Source: an uncultured Collinsella sp. (GTDB taxonomy: Bacteria; Actinomycetota; Coriobacteriia; Coriobacteriales; Coriobacteriaceae). Taken from it: a DNA stretch of 51,618 nt. Under the pieces are notes generated by a model, which was given only the letters and a program-made list of their open reading frames with translations, had not been told where the DNA came from and searched no databases. Shown one piece after another: positions 1 through 8,962 of the stretch. The stretch lies in the NCBI GenBank assembly GCA_900551365.1, contig URVZ01000004.1, positions 1 to 51,618 on the forward strand, in the 5' to 3' direction. Position 1 is the first letter of the stretch. Every line of letters starts with the position of its first letter. The position numbers and the translations under genes were made by a program.

Positions 1-322
1 GCCGATAGACATCGCCGCCACCGATCACCCAGGCAACGGGCTCATCGGCAACCGCAGCGAGCGCTTCGTCAACGCTATGCACCACGTCGACGCCCTCGCG
101 GGTAAAGCCTATATCGCGCGTAAGCACGATATTGCGGCGGTTCTTGAGAGGACGCCCGCCGGGAAAACTCAGCAGCGTCTTGCGTCCCATGATAACCGGG
201 CAGCCCTTGGTGCAGGCCACAAAATGGCGCATATCGGCGCGATTGGACACCACCATGTCGCCCTCGCACCCAATGCCCCAATCGTCACACACGGCGACGA
301 TAGCAGATAGCTTACACGTCAT
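1..322 (-). CDS. folA: dihydrofolate reductase, C-terminus cut by window edge
   Basis: Reduces dihydrofolate to tetrahydrofolate with NADPH and so recycles the folate that ThyA oxidises. About 107 N-terminal residues are visible of a family length near 160. They include the start MTCKLSAIVAV, a GIG loop, the VIMGRKT motif that begins the cofactor-binding region, the GRPLKNRRNIVLTRD segment and the VIGGGDVY motif at the edge. The ATG at 322 lies 9 nt after the thyA stop on the same strand, so thyA and folA form a two-gene folate/dTMP operon. The open frame shown on the opposite strand is an antisense shadow. Confidence 0.9.
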   Translation of the reverse strand, partial: MTCKLSAIVAVCDDWGIGCEGDMVVSNRADMRHFVACTKGCPVIMGRKTLLSFPGGRPLKNRRNIVLTRDIGFTREGVDVVHSVDEALAAVADEPVAWVIGGGDVYR

Positions 323-331
323 GAGCACCAC

Positions 332-1180
332 CTACACCGCAATGGGAATGTTCTTGACCTGCGGGCCGTGCTCATAGCCCTCGACGATCAGGTCATCGGT
401 CGTAAACGCATAGAAGTCATGCACATCGGGGTTGAGCGTTACCTTGGGTGCCGCAAACTGCGGACGCTCGATAAGCTCGCGGACGATATCGACATGACGA
501 TCATAGATATGGGCGTCGGCGATCACGTGCAGCAGCTCACCGGGAATCATATCGACCGACTGCGCGACCATCATCAGCAAAATGGCGTACTGGCACACGT
601 TCCAGTTGTTCGCGGCCAAAATGTCCTGGCTGCGCTGGTTGAGAATCATGTTGAGCGTCGGCTTGTCGTCCTGAGGACGCTGCGTCACGTTATAGGTCAC
701 GCTATAGGCGCACGGATAAAGGTGCATCTCGGACAGATCGCTAAACACGTACGTATTGGTCATAATGCGGCGACTATACGGCGTGTGCTTAAGGTCGTAC
801 AGTACACGGTCCATCTGGTCGAAGTCGCCCTCGGCGTAATGGCTCTTCTGACCAATCTGATAGCCGTAGGCTTTACCGATGGAACCGGTCTCATCGGCCC
901 ACTCATCCCAGATATGGCTGTTGAGATCATGCACGTTATTGGACTTCTTTTGATAGATCCACAGAATCTCGTCCATGGCAGACTTAAGCGCCGTACGACG
1001 CAGGGTGAGCGCGGGGAACTCCTCGCGCAGATCATAGCGCGCCGTGACACCAAAGTTTTTAATGGTATAGGCAGGGGTGCCGTCCTCCCACACCGGACGG
1101 ACCTTTTGGCCCTCGGTGGTGGTGCCATGGTCCAAGATATCGCGGCACATGGTTACAAACTGCTGATCAGCTTTGCTCAT
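332..1180 (-). CDS. thyA: thymidylate synthase
   Basis: Makes dTMP from dUMP using methylene-tetrahydrofolate. The product is 282 aa, usual for the family. The catalytic Cys157 is in LYPCAYS, the phosphate-binding RSQD is at 183-186, and the C-terminus ends KNIPIAV. The start chosen is the ATG at 1180, preceded by AGGAGGGTCA; a longer open frame to 1306 adds residues with no homology to the family. The residue after PC is Ala rather than the His of the common PPCH version, a variant seen in some Gram-positive ThyA-type enzymes. Transcribed with folA and divergent from the DUF134/NifX gene. Confidence 0.95.
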   Translation of the reverse strand: MSKADQQFVTMCRDILDHGTTTEGQKVRPVWEDGTPAYTIKNFGVTARYDLREEFPALTLRRTALKSAMDEILWIYQKKSNNVHDLNSHIWDEWADETGSIGKAYGYQIGQKSHYAEGDFDQMDRVLYDLKHTPYSRRIMTNTYVFSDLSEMHLYPCAYSVTYNVTQRPQDDKPTLNMILNQRSQDILAANNWNVCQYAILLMMVAQSVDMIPGELLHVIADAHIYDRHVDIVRELIERPQFAAPKVTLNPDVHDFYAFTTDDLIVEGYEHGPQVKNIPIAV

Positions 1181-1319
1181 TGACCCTCCTGTCAGTCGCC
1201 TATAAGCGAGATTTATTGTAGCCCAGGCGCGCGAGTGTCGAATTGGACACTTAGTCCGGCACACGCAATGCACGGCAGCGCGGCTCCGCATGCGGCAACG
1301 AGGCATCTTAGCCTTTTTC

Positions 1320-1384
1320 TGACATATGACAGAAATGCCTTGCGCCCAACGACTAACGCGTTATCCTATTGTTGACATATGTCA
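1320..1384 (+). promoter_or_regulatory. promoter with two TGACATATGTCA-type operator sites
   Basis: A palindrome TGACATATGTCA lies at 1373-1384 and a one-mismatch copy TGACATATGACA at 1320-1331, centred 53 bp apart, about five helical turns. Between them is a plausible promoter: TTGCGC at 1340-1345, 16 bp spacer, TATCCT at 1362-1367. The downstream site therefore sits between the -10 element and the ribosome binding site, where a bound protein would block transcription. Autoregulation by the HTH domain of the downstream gene is the simplest inference, but the sites also face thyA. Confidence 0.5.
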
Positions 1385-1398
1385 GATAAGGAGTGTGC

Positions 1399-2163
1399 AT
1401 GGCAGGAAGACGCGAAAAACTGCGCCGCGTCGGGATCATCCCCGAATACCGCGGCTTTACCCCCGATGGCCTGGCCAGCGGTGATGCCATCGACATGACC
1501 GTCGACGAGCTTGAGGTGCTGCGCCTGTGCGACCTGGAAGGTCTCAACCAAGAGGCGGTCGCCCAGCAGATGGGCATCGCCCGCGCAACGGTGGCGGCCA
1601 TTTGCAGCCGCGCGCATCGCAAGGTGGCCGAAGCGCTGGTCAACGGACGAGCGCTCGTCATCGCGGGCGGCAATATCGCGTACTCCCCCATCGCCACGAC
1701 GACGGCCGCATGGCCAGCAAAGGAGGTCGGCACCATGAGGGTGGCAACGACGTACGACAACGGCAACATCTTTATGCACTTTGGCCGCAGCGAGCAGTTC
1801 AAGATCTACGACATCCAGGATGGCAAGGTGCTCAACGAGCAGGTCGTAGGCACCGGCGGCACCGGCCACGGCGCCTTGGCGGGCCTGCTTGCCAACGGTG
1901 GCGTTGACACGCTCATTTGCGGCGGTATCGGCGGCGGCGCTATCAACGCGCTTGCCCAAGCCGGCATCACGGTCTATGCGGGCGCCCAGGGCAGCTGCGA
2001 TGCCTGCGTCGAGGCCCTCATTGCCGGCACGCTCGCACAGAACGACGAGGCCACCTGCGACTGCCATGGCCATGACCACGAGCACGCCCATGAGCACGGC
2101 GAATCCTGTGGTTGCCACGGCCATCACGAGCACGAGGGCCACGAGGGCTGCGGCTGCCACTAA
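1399..2163 (+). CDS. DUF134 HTH / NifX-NifB-type dinitrogenase iron-molybdenum cofactor domain fusion
   Basis: The product is 254 aa. Residues 1-95 match the DUF134 family (sigma-like helix-turn-helix around DLEGLNQEAVAQQMGIARA). Residues 113-212 match the NifX/NifB-C family of FeMo-cofactor carrier-like domains (MRVATTYDNGNIFMHFGRSE, GGIGGGAINAL). Residues 217-254 are a Cys/His tail (CDCHGHDHEHAHEHG, CGCHGHHEHEGHEGCGCH) that probably binds metal. No nif genes are present, so nitrogen fixation is unlikely; such proteins are more often tied to iron-sulfur or metal handling. The start is the ATG at 1399, after AAGGAG. An internal ribosome binding site precedes the NifX half and is listed separately. 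Confidence 0.85.
   Translation: MAGRREKLRRVGIIPEYRGFTPDGLASGDAIDMTVDELEVLRLCDLEGLNQEAVAQQMGIARATVAAICSRAHRKVAEALVNGRALVIAGGNIAYSPIATTTAAWPAKEVGTMRVATTYDNGNIFMHFGRSEQFKIYDIQDGKVLNEQVVGTGGTGHGALAGLLANGGVDTLICGGIGGGAINALAQAGITVYAGAQGSCDACVEALIAGTLAQNDEATCDCHGHDHEHAHEHGESCGCHGHHEHEGHEGCGCH
1719..1737 (+). promoter_or_regulatory. internal ribosome binding site and start codon for the NifX domain
   Basis: AAAGGAGGT at 1719-1727 is followed 7-8 nt later by ATG at 1735, in frame with the fusion gene and exactly at the first residue of the NifX-like domain (MRVATTYDNG). Translation from here would give a 142-aa NifX-only protein with the metal-binding tail. The match to the anti-Shine-Dalgarno sequence is better than at the annotated gene start. 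Confidence 0.55.
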
Positions 2164-2226
2164 CGGCACAGCACCTCGAGCTCGGGGCGCGACGACGAAC
2201 GCAACCCAACAATCAAAGCCAACAAC

Positions 2227-2258
2227 AAAGGCCACCCGGTAGCTTCCGAGTGGCCTTT
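2227..2258. terminator. bidirectional intrinsic terminator
   Basis: A 9-bp stem AAAGGCCAC / GTGGCCTTT with a 14-nt loop lies between the convergent DUF134/NifX and ffh genes. The A-run on one side and T-run on the other let it serve both strands. Confidence 0.8.
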
Positions 2259-2283
2259 GCCATATCAAGCTGGAATTACAGCC

Positions 2284-3759
2284 CTATTTCTTATTACGCA
2301 TCTGCGCTTCCATCTGGCGCAGCAGCTCCATATCGGACTTGGGACCGCCCGTGCCCAGGCCGCCCATGCCGCCCAGACCCATAGCGTCCAGGCCAGGGAT
2401 ATTGGGCATGCGCATCTTCTTGCCCTTCTTGCCCTTTTTGCCCTTCTTGCCGCCGGCCTGAGCCTGATTGGCCATCGTGCGCATGCGGCCCATCATCTTA
2501 TTCATCTCGCCCCACTGCTTCATAAGGCTATTGACCTCGGTGGGGGTCACGCCGGCGCCCTTGGCAATGCGGGCGCGGCGCTGGCCGTTGATGATGGAGG
2601 GACGCAGGCGCTCCTCCTTGGTCATCGACATGATGATGGCCTCGTTCTTATCGAAGATACCCTCGTCCAGGTTGCCGCCCATCTGGTTGAGCGCACGCTG
2701 GCCGCCGGGGAGCATGCCCAGGATGCCCTTCATGCCGCCCATCTTCTTGACGGCCTTCATCTGGTCGAGCATGTCATTCATGGTGAAGCCCTCGCGCAGC
2801 ATGCGCTCGGCGGCCTCGAGCTGCTCGGCATCGGCGGCCTCCTGGGCCTTCTCGATAATTCCGACAACGTCGCCCATACCCAGAATGCGCTTGGCCATAC
2901 GATCGGGGTAGAACGGCTCAAGCGAATCGGGTTTCTCGCCCATGCTCACGAACTTGATGGGCTTGCCGGTCACCTGGCGCACGGAAAGCGCGCCGCCGCC
3001 ACGAGCGTCGCCATCGAGCTTGGAGATGATCACGCCGTCAAAGTCGGTGCGCTCGGCGAAGGTCGAGACGACGTTGACGATATCCTGGCCAGTCATGGCA
3101 TCGACGACCATCAGCACCTGATCGGGCTTGACAGCCTTCTTGATATCCACGGCCTCCTGCATCATCTGCTCGTCGATCTGCAGACGACCGGCGGTATCGA
3201 CGATGACCACATCGCGCAGGTGGTCGACGGCCTCCTGGATGGCACCCTTGGCAATGTCGACCGGGTGCGCGCCGTCACCGCGGAAGACTGGCACGCCGAT
3301 CTCGCCACCGAGCGTGGCCAGCTGGTCGGCAGCGGCGGGACGGTAGACGTCGCACGCGGCGAGCAACGGCGAGCGACCCTGCTTCTTGAGCAGGTAGGCC
3401 AGCTTTACGGCAGCCGTGGTCTTACCGGAGCCCTGCAGGCCCACGAGCATGATGACATTGGGAATACGGTTGCTAAAGACGAGCTTGCTCTCGGTGGAGC
3501 CGAGCATCTCGGTAAGCTCGTCGAGCACGATCTTGACGACGTTTTGCGCCGGAGAGAGCGACTCCATGACCTCTGCGGTCATGCAGCGCTCCTTGGTCTT
3601 GGCGACGAACTCCTTGACGACCTTGAAGTTAACGTCGGCCTCGAGCAGCGCCATGCGAATATCGCGCATGGCCGAAGTAATATCGGCCTCGGTCAGCTTG
3701 CCCTTGCCGCGCAGGCGGTCAAATGTGTCGTTGAGGCGATCGCTCAGGGAATCAAACAC
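2284..3759 (-). CDS. ffh: signal recognition particle GTPase Ffh
   Basis: Binds signal sequences emerging from the ribosome and delivers them to FtsY at the membrane. The product is 491 aa: N domain 1-100; G domain with P-loop GLQGSGKTT (107-115), DTAGR (188-192) and SKLDG (246-250); Met-rich M domain about 300-450 for 4.5S RNA and signal peptide. It ends with a Gly/Lys-rich tail (GGKKGKKGKKGKK) and a Met/Gly stretch, longer than minimal Ffh. It is 10 nt downstream of ftsY and is the last gene of the rnc-smc-ftsY-ffh cluster. Confidence 0.97.
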   Translation of the reverse strand: MFDSLSDRLNDTFDRLRGKGKLTEADITSAMRDIRMALLEADVNFKVVKEFVAKTKERCMTAEVMESLSPAQNVVKIVLDELTEMLGSTESKLVFSNRIPNVIMLVGLQGSGKTTAAVKLAYLLKKQGRSPLLAACDVYRPAAADQLATLGGEIGVPVFRGDGAHPVDIAKGAIQEAVDHLRDVVIVDTAGRLQIDEQMMQEAVDIKKAVKPDQVLMVVDAMTGQDIVNVVSTFAERTDFDGVIISKLDGDARGGGALSVRQVTGKPIKFVSMGEKPDSLEPFYPDRMAKRILGMGDVVGIIEKAQEAADAEQLEAAERMLREGFTMNDMLDQMKAVKKMGGMKGILGMLPGGQRALNQMGGNLDEGIFDKNEAIIMSMTKEERLRPSIINGQRRARIAKGAGVTPTEVNSLMKQWGEMNKMMGRMRTMANQAQAGGKKGKKGKKGKKMRMPNIPGLDAMGLGGMGGLGTGGPKSDMELLRQMEAQMRNKK

Positions 3760-3769
3760 TAGTCACTCC

Positions 3770-4687
3770 TTAATTGGACTCGCCCACCAGGGCGCGGCAG
3801 AAATCTTTGGCATTGAACTCCTGCAGGTCATCGACCTGCTCGCCCACGCCGATGCGCAGGATCGGGAGCTTGAGCTTCTCGGCCACGGCCATGGCGATGC
3901 CGCCCTTAGCCGTGCCGTCGAGCTTAGTCATGATAATACCGTCCAGGCCCAGCGCCTCGTTAAACTCGAGCGCCTGGTTCAGACCGTTTTGACCCGTCGC
4001 GGCGTCGATCACAAGCACGACCGAAACCGGCATGGGGCCGGCGGCCATATTGGCGGCGCGCTTACGGGTCACATTGACCACCTTGGCAAGCTCGCGCATG
4101 AGCTCAGGGCTCGTGTGCAGACGGCCGGCGGTATCGATAAGCACCAGGTCGCTGCCGCGCTTGTCGGCCTCGTCGAGCACGTCGTAGCAAACACTTGCCG
4201 GGTCGGAGCCGCGGTCGCGCTTGATGACGGGGACGCCAGCGCGCTGGCCCCACACATCAAGCTGCTCGATGGCGGCGGCGCGGAAGGTGTCGGCCGAACC
4301 GATCACCACGTTCTTGCCGCGGGCAGCCATGGCGCTCGCGATCTTACCGACCGTCGTGGTCTTGCCGGCACCGTTAATGCCCACAAACAGCACGCAGCTC
4401 GGCGTATCGGAGAACGGATCTCGCTCGATGGGCACAAAGTGCTGCTCAAGCTGCTCGGCCAGGGCGCGGCGAAGCTGCGGAGCGGTCTTGAGGTTCTTCT
4501 TGGCCGCGGCATCGCGCAGGTCATCGGAGACCTTGATAGCGACCTCGGCGCCCATGTCACCCATTACGAGGGTGTCCTCCAGGTCCTCCCAAAAATCCTC
4601 GTCGACCTCACCGCCAAAGTAGAAGACCTCGTTGAGGGCCTCGCGGCTGCGCTCAAGTCCGCGCGAGAGAGCATCGAAGAATCCCAT
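3770..4687 (-). CDS. ftsY: signal recognition particle receptor FtsY
   Basis: Membrane-associated GTPase that docks Ffh-ribosome complexes. The product is 305 aa, the short form without the long acidic A domain of enterobacteria. Motifs: GINGAGKTTT (103-112), DTFRAAA (133-139), DTAGR (185-189), TKLDG (254-258). Its ATG overlaps the smc stop (TAATG at about 4685-4689), indicating translational coupling. Confidence 0.97.
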   Translation of the reverse strand: MGFFDALSRGLERSREALNEVFYFGGEVDEDFWEDLEDTLVMGDMGAEVAIKVSDDLRDAAAKKNLKTAPQLRRALAEQLEQHFVPIERDPFSDTPSCVLFVGINGAGKTTTVGKIASAMAARGKNVVIGSADTFRAAAIEQLDVWGQRAGVPVIKRDRGSDPASVCYDVLDEADKRGSDLVLIDTAGRLHTSPELMRELAKVVNVTRKRAANMAAGPMPVSVVLVIDAATGQNGLNQALEFNEALGLDGIIMTKLDGTAKGGIAMAVAEKLKLPILRIGVGEQVDDLQEFNAKDFCRALVGESN

Positions 4688-7600
4688 TATGCATTCACGA
4701 CCTTTCCGGTTTCGCGATCGAGTTTTTGCGAGACGACGCGACTGACGCCGTCGGCTTGCATCGAGACGCCATAGAGGACGTCAGCGTCCTCCATAGTACG
4801 GCGCTGATGCGAGATAACCAAGAGCTGCGTATCGGAACGCAGCACATCGAGGGCTCCGATGAGCTTGGACAGGTTAGCGTCATCAAGCGCCGCCTCGACC
4901 TCGTCCAGCACATAGAACGGAACCGTACGTGTGCGGTACACGGCAAAAAGCAGGGCGAGCGCCGTCAGACTCTTCTCGCCGCCCGACATGAGCATCATCT
5001 TGGTGATGCGCTTGCCGCGCGGCTGCGCCACGACCTCGATACCCGTCTCGGCAGGATGCTCGGGATCGGTCATCTCCAGATGAGCCTGGCCGCCCGGGAA
5101 GAGCATAGCGAAGATCTCGCGGAAGTTCGCGTCGACCTTCTCAAACGTCACCAGGAAGGCCTTCCGCATCTTGCGATCAATGGCCACCGTGATCTTGGTG
5201 AGCGCCTTGCGCGCGCTCTCCAGATCGGCCAGCTGTTCCTCGATGTAGTCGGCGCGGCGCTTGAGCTGCTCGTACTCCTCCATGGCAACTTGGTTAACGG
5301 GACCAAGGTTGTTGATCTGGCGCACAAGCTGGTTGAGTTCGCGCTCGGCGGCATCGCGGTCCGTGGGCACCGGAAGCATGAGCGCTTCCTCGAGCACCGT
5401 CGTGCCATCGGCGGTAATGGCCTTGATGGCAGCCTCGACCTGCACCTCGAGCTTGCCACGCGCGACCTTGAACTCGTTTTGCGCGGCGGAGGCGGTATCG
5501 ACTCGCTCCTTAGCGCGGGCAACCTCTGCCTTGGCATCCTCGATGGTCTTCTTGAGCGAAGCGGAGTCCGCCTCCTCCAGAGAGGCCTGGTCACGCAGGC
5601 GCGCTGCCCAATCCGACGCGCGTTCCAACAGGGCAGAATAGCGTTCGTGCATGGGATCGACGCGCAGGCGCAGCAGCTCGAGCGAGCGCGAGGCCTGGCG
5701 TGTTCCGCGGATACGACGGTCGATGCCCTCAAGACGATGCTCAAGGTCGGGCACGCGGCCCTTCAGCGAACGCAGGCGCTCGCTCGTCTGGGCCAGGCGC
5801 ACCTTGGCATCGGCGAGCTTACCGGCGGCCTCGGAATCGTCACGGCGAACGCGATCGAGCTCATCGTTGGCCTCGGCAATCTGGAGACCCAGGTCGCTTG
5901 CCTGTGCACGCGCCTCGTCACGCGAACGGGTGAGCTCGTCAACGCGCGGGCGCGCGGCACGAACGGCCTCGGCAGCATGCTCGCGGCGCTTGGAGATGCG
6001 CACGCGCTCGACCTCGGCATTGTTGGCGCTTTGCTCCAAGCGGCCGATCTCGGAGAGCAGCGAGCGGCGCTCGCCCTCAAGACGGGCGATCTCACCGGCG
6101 GCATCGCCCTCGGCGGCACGGGCCTCCTCGACGGCAACGTTGGCCTCGACGACTTGGTCCGAAGCATGCTCAAAGATGGCAGCCAGATCGGGTTCCAGGC
6201 CCTCGAGCTCACGGATGCGGCGCTTGCGCTCCAAGGCACCCAAAGCCTCGCCGGCATCAAGCCCCACGCGCACCAGGCCGCCGCAGGCGACGCGGGCGCC
6301 ATCGGAGGTCACGTAAGTCACGCCGTCAACGACCGGCGCCGACAGCGCGGCAGAAAGATCGTCCACGACGTAATAGCCGCCGAGCAGCGCCTCGACGACG
6401 GGTCCGTAGCCTGCGCGCACGGACAGACGATCAACCAGACGGGTACCGGAGGCGCCCTCAGCGGCGGTAGAGCCGCTCACGCCGCGCGCCACCAGCAGTG
6501 CCTCGCCCGAGGCCTTCTTTTGGTCCAGAGCCGCACGACCGGCACGCTCAAGCGTGGCGGCGTCATCAAACAGCAGCGCATCGATATCGCCGGCGAGCAA
6601 TTGCTCAACCAGGCCCTCAAGCTCGCGCGGGGCCTCCAGCACGTCGCCCAGACGACCCAAGACATCGTCGCCCAGCGCACCCACCAGACGGCTCACGAGC
6701 GGCGAGCTGTCGGCCATGCGGGCATCGAGTTTCTTTTGGCTGGCAAGCTCCGAGCGCACCTCGGATAACTTGTTGCGTGCCTCGCTCTCACGGGCACGCA
6801 GGTCCTTCAGGGCCGCGCGTGCCGTCTCGGTGGCCTCACGCGCATCGACCTGAGCCTGGCGCGCTTCCTCAAGAGCGCCCTCAAGCTCCTCGGCGCGGTC
6901 GCGACGGCTCTCGAGCGAAGCCATGACCTCCTCGAGCTGCTCGTCGATCTGCTCCAGGCGCGAGGCATACATGTTGTCCTCGACCTCGGCATTGCTCAGC
7001 GAGTCCTTCACCTTGGCGAGCTCGAGCGCGGCGTTGTCGGCCACGCGCTGCACATCGCGTTGCTCACGCGTAAGCTGCGAAATCTGATTGTCGAGCGCCA
7101 CGCGCCGCTCGTGGAGCTCTGCGGCGGCAGGACCAGCGGCGTCAACGTCCTCCTGGGCCTGCATGTGCGCGCCGGTCACTTCCTCAAGCTGCGCACGCGC
7201 GTCCTCGAGCTCCTCGACCACGCGACGACGCTGATGCTCGGAGCTCGAAATCTGCCCGCGCATGTCAGACAGGCGCGACACCATGTTGTGACCCTTTTCC
7301 TCGAGCAGGCGCATGTCGGAGTTAATACGGCCGACCACATCTTGCATATGGCGGCGCTGCTCGCCCAAGTCGCCCACAAACAGGCCCTTTTCCTCAAGCA
7401 TAACCTGGAGCTTCTCGAGCTCGCGCTCCTTTTCGCTCATGCGGTACTGCGCAAGCTCCAGCTCGGCAGCACCTTCCTTGGAGCGGCTCTCCAGGTCGTT
7501 CCACTGCGACTGCAGCGAACGAAGCTCATCGACAGCCAGCATCTGCGTAAGCTCGTTCGCGCGCGAGGACAGCTCTTTGTACTTGCGCGCGCGATCGACC

Positions 7601-8223
7601 TGACGCTCCAGCGGTCGCAGCTGACGGGCGATTTCCTTATTGATGTCGCGGGCACGCGTCAGGTGCTCGTCCATCGACTTAATCTTTTTGAGCGCACGCT
7701 CCTTGCGGCGCTTGTGCTTGGAAATGCCGGCGGCCTCCTCGATGAGGGCGCGACGCTCCTCGGGGCGGCTCTGCAAAATGGCGTCGAGCTTGCCCTGGCT
7801 GATGATGGAATGCGTATCCTTGCCCAGGCCCGAATCGTGCAGGATGTCCTGAATGTCCATCAGGCGGCACGGACTCGAGTTGATGAGGTACTCGCTTTCG
7901 CCCGAGCGATACATGCGACGGGTGATGGCGACCTCGTCAAAGTCGACGGGCAACATATGGTCCGAGTTATCGAGCACCAGCGTGACCTCGGCGACACCCA
8001 CCGGCTTGCGCGCCGACGAGCCCGAGAAGATGACATCCTCCATGGCCTGGCCGCGCAGCTGCTTGGCGCTCTGCTCGCCCAGGACCCACAGAATCGAGTC
8101 AGAGATGTTCGATTTTCCCGAGCCGTTTGGACCGACGATGACGGTCAGGCCCGGCTCAAACGTCATATGGGCGCGGTCGGCAAACGACTTGAACCCCTTG
8201 AGCGTAAGGGACTTGAGATACAC
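4687..8223 (-). CDS. smc: chromosome segregation ATPase SMC
   Basis: Condensin-type ATPase that organises and segregates the chromosome, normally with ScpA and ScpB (not in this window). The product is 1178 aa, full length. Walker A GPNGSGKSN (31-39), the conserved SQGKLDAILQ segment at about 142, two long coiled coils, a Gly-rich hinge at about 500-680, then signature motif LMSGGEKSLTA and Walker B VLDEVEAALDD near the C-terminus. The stop overlaps the ftsY start; rnc ends 10 nt upstream. Gene order rnc-smc-ftsY-ffh matches that of many Firmicutes and Actinobacteria. Confidence 0.97.
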   Translation of the reverse strand: MYLKSLTLKGFKSFADRAHMTFEPGLTVIVGPNGSGKSNISDSILWVLGEQSAKQLRGQAMEDVIFSGSSARKPVGVAEVTLVLDNSDHMLPVDFDEVAITRRMYRSGESEYLINSSPCRLMDIQDILHDSGLGKDTHSIISQGKLDAILQSRPEERRALIEEAAGISKHKRRKERALKKIKSMDEHLTRARDINKEIARQLRPLERQVDRARKYKELSSRANELTQMLAVDELRSLQSQWNDLESRSKEGAAELELAQYRMSEKERELEKLQVMLEEKGLFVGDLGEQRRHMQDVVGRINSDMRLLEEKGHNMVSRLSDMRGQISSSEHQRRRVVEELEDARAQLEEVTGAHMQAQEDVDAAGPAAAELHERRVALDNQISQLTREQRDVQRVADNAALELAKVKDSLSNAEVEDNMYASRLEQIDEQLEEVMASLESRRDRAEELEGALEEARQAQVDAREATETARAALKDLRARESEARNKLSEVRSELASQKKLDARMADSSPLVSRLVGALGDDVLGRLGDVLEAPRELEGLVEQLLAGDIDALLFDDAATLERAGRAALDQKKASGEALLVARGVSGSTAAEGASGTRLVDRLSVRAGYGPVVEALLGGYYVVDDLSAALSAPVVDGVTYVTSDGARVACGGLVRVGLDAGEALGALERKRRIRELEGLEPDLAAIFEHASDQVVEANVAVEEARAAEGDAAGEIARLEGERRSLLSEIGRLEQSANNAEVERVRISKRREHAAEAVRAARPRVDELTRSRDEARAQASDLGLQIAEANDELDRVRRDDSEAAGKLADAKVRLAQTSERLRSLKGRVPDLEHRLEGIDRRIRGTRQASRSLELLRLRVDPMHERYSALLERASDWAARLRDQASLEEADSASLKKTIEDAKAEVARAKERVDTASAAQNEFKVARGKLEVQVEAAIKAITADGTTVLEEALMLPVPTDRDAAERELNQLVRQINNLGPVNQVAMEEYEQLKRRADYIEEQLADLESARKALTKITVAIDRKMRKAFLVTFEKVDANFREIFAMLFPGGQAHLEMTDPEHPAETGIEVVAQPRGKRITKMMLMSGGEKSLTALALLFAVYRTRTVPFYVLDEVEAALDDANLSKLIGALDVLRSDTQLLVISHQRRTMEDADVLYGVSMQADGVSRVVSQKLDRETGKVVNA

Positions 8224-8233
8224 GGTTCCTCGC

Positions 8234-8959
8234 TTACACGTGCTTCTTGTTCAGAATCACGCCGTTGGTGGTGTAACCCATGCGGTCGAGCGCTTCAAGC
8301 GCGGCAGCTCCCTCGGCTTCCTTCTTTGAGGAGCCGGAGCCGCGACCCTGGCGAATACCATCGATCAAAACCACAGCGGTAAAGGTGGGCGCATGCGCCG
8401 GGCCCTCGGAGCCAACGAGCTTGTACGCCGGGGGCTCGTGACCGTCGGCTTGCACGCACTCCTGCAAAAACGACTTGGGGTTCGCAGGATGCTCGGCACG
8501 CTCGGAAGCCAAATGCGGCTTAAGCGTACGGTGAATGAACTCCGCCGCAACGTCCCAGCCGGCATCCAGGTACAGCGCGCCCACGAGCGACTCATAGACG
8601 TTCTCGAGGGCCGAATGCAGGCCGCGCGCACCGGTACCGGTCTCGGAGGCACCAAAGATAATGATGTCGTCGATGCCCAACTCGTGAGAAACCTCGGATA
8701 GCGTGGCGCCCGAGACGAGCGACACCTTCAAGCGAGTGAGCTTGCCCTCGTCAAACTCGGGATAGGACTCAAACAGGGAGCGTGCGACCACAGCGCCCAA
8801 AATGGAATCGCCCAAGAACTCAAGGCGCTCATAGCTGGCAGAAACCGGCTGGCCCTCGACTGCCGAGGGATGCGTAAGGGCCGCGCGCAGCAGCACCTTA
8901 TTGTTGAACTCGTGGCCCAGGATTTCCTGGGCGCGCGTAAGTCGTTCGGATAAAGCCAA
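8234..8959 (-). CDS. rnc: ribonuclease III
   Basis: Double-strand-specific endoribonuclease that processes rRNA precursors and structured RNAs. The product is 241 aa. RIIID domain: signature ERLEFLGDS (44-52) with catalytic Glu47 and Asp51, second acidic cluster ENVYESLVGALYLD (119-132). A C-terminal dsRNA-binding domain covers about 160-230 (PKSFLQE, GSGSSKKEAEGAAA). It lies 3 nt after acpP and 10 nt before smc. Confidence 0.96.
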   Translation of the reverse strand: MALSERLTRAQEILGHEFNNKVLLRAALTHPSAVEGQPVSASYERLEFLGDSILGAVVARSLFESYPEFDEGKLTRLKVSLVSGATLSEVSHELGIDDIIIFGASETGTGARGLHSALENVYESLVGALYLDAGWDVAAEFIHRTLKPHLASERAEHPANPKSFLQECVQADGHEPPAYKLVGSEGPAHAPTFTAVVLIDGIRQGRGSGSSKKEAEGAAALEALDRMGYTTNGVILNKKHV

Positions 8960-8962
8960 GAC

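Noticed and set aside
1399..2163. Nitrogen fixation gene
   Set aside because: NifX-like domain alone does not show this; no nif genes are nearby and the fusion partner is a DUF134 regulator.
2257..3762. Long open frame antisense to ffh (501 codons)
   Set aside because: Arises from GC-rich third positions of ffh; composition is His/Leu/Ala-rich low complexity with no domain. The same applies to antisense frames over smc (4726-6768), recG (12965-14929), the FakA gene (14865-17303), dnaG (19863-20948), infB (24586-27360), nusA (27374-28687), leuS (29673-30851) and guaB (32779-33768).
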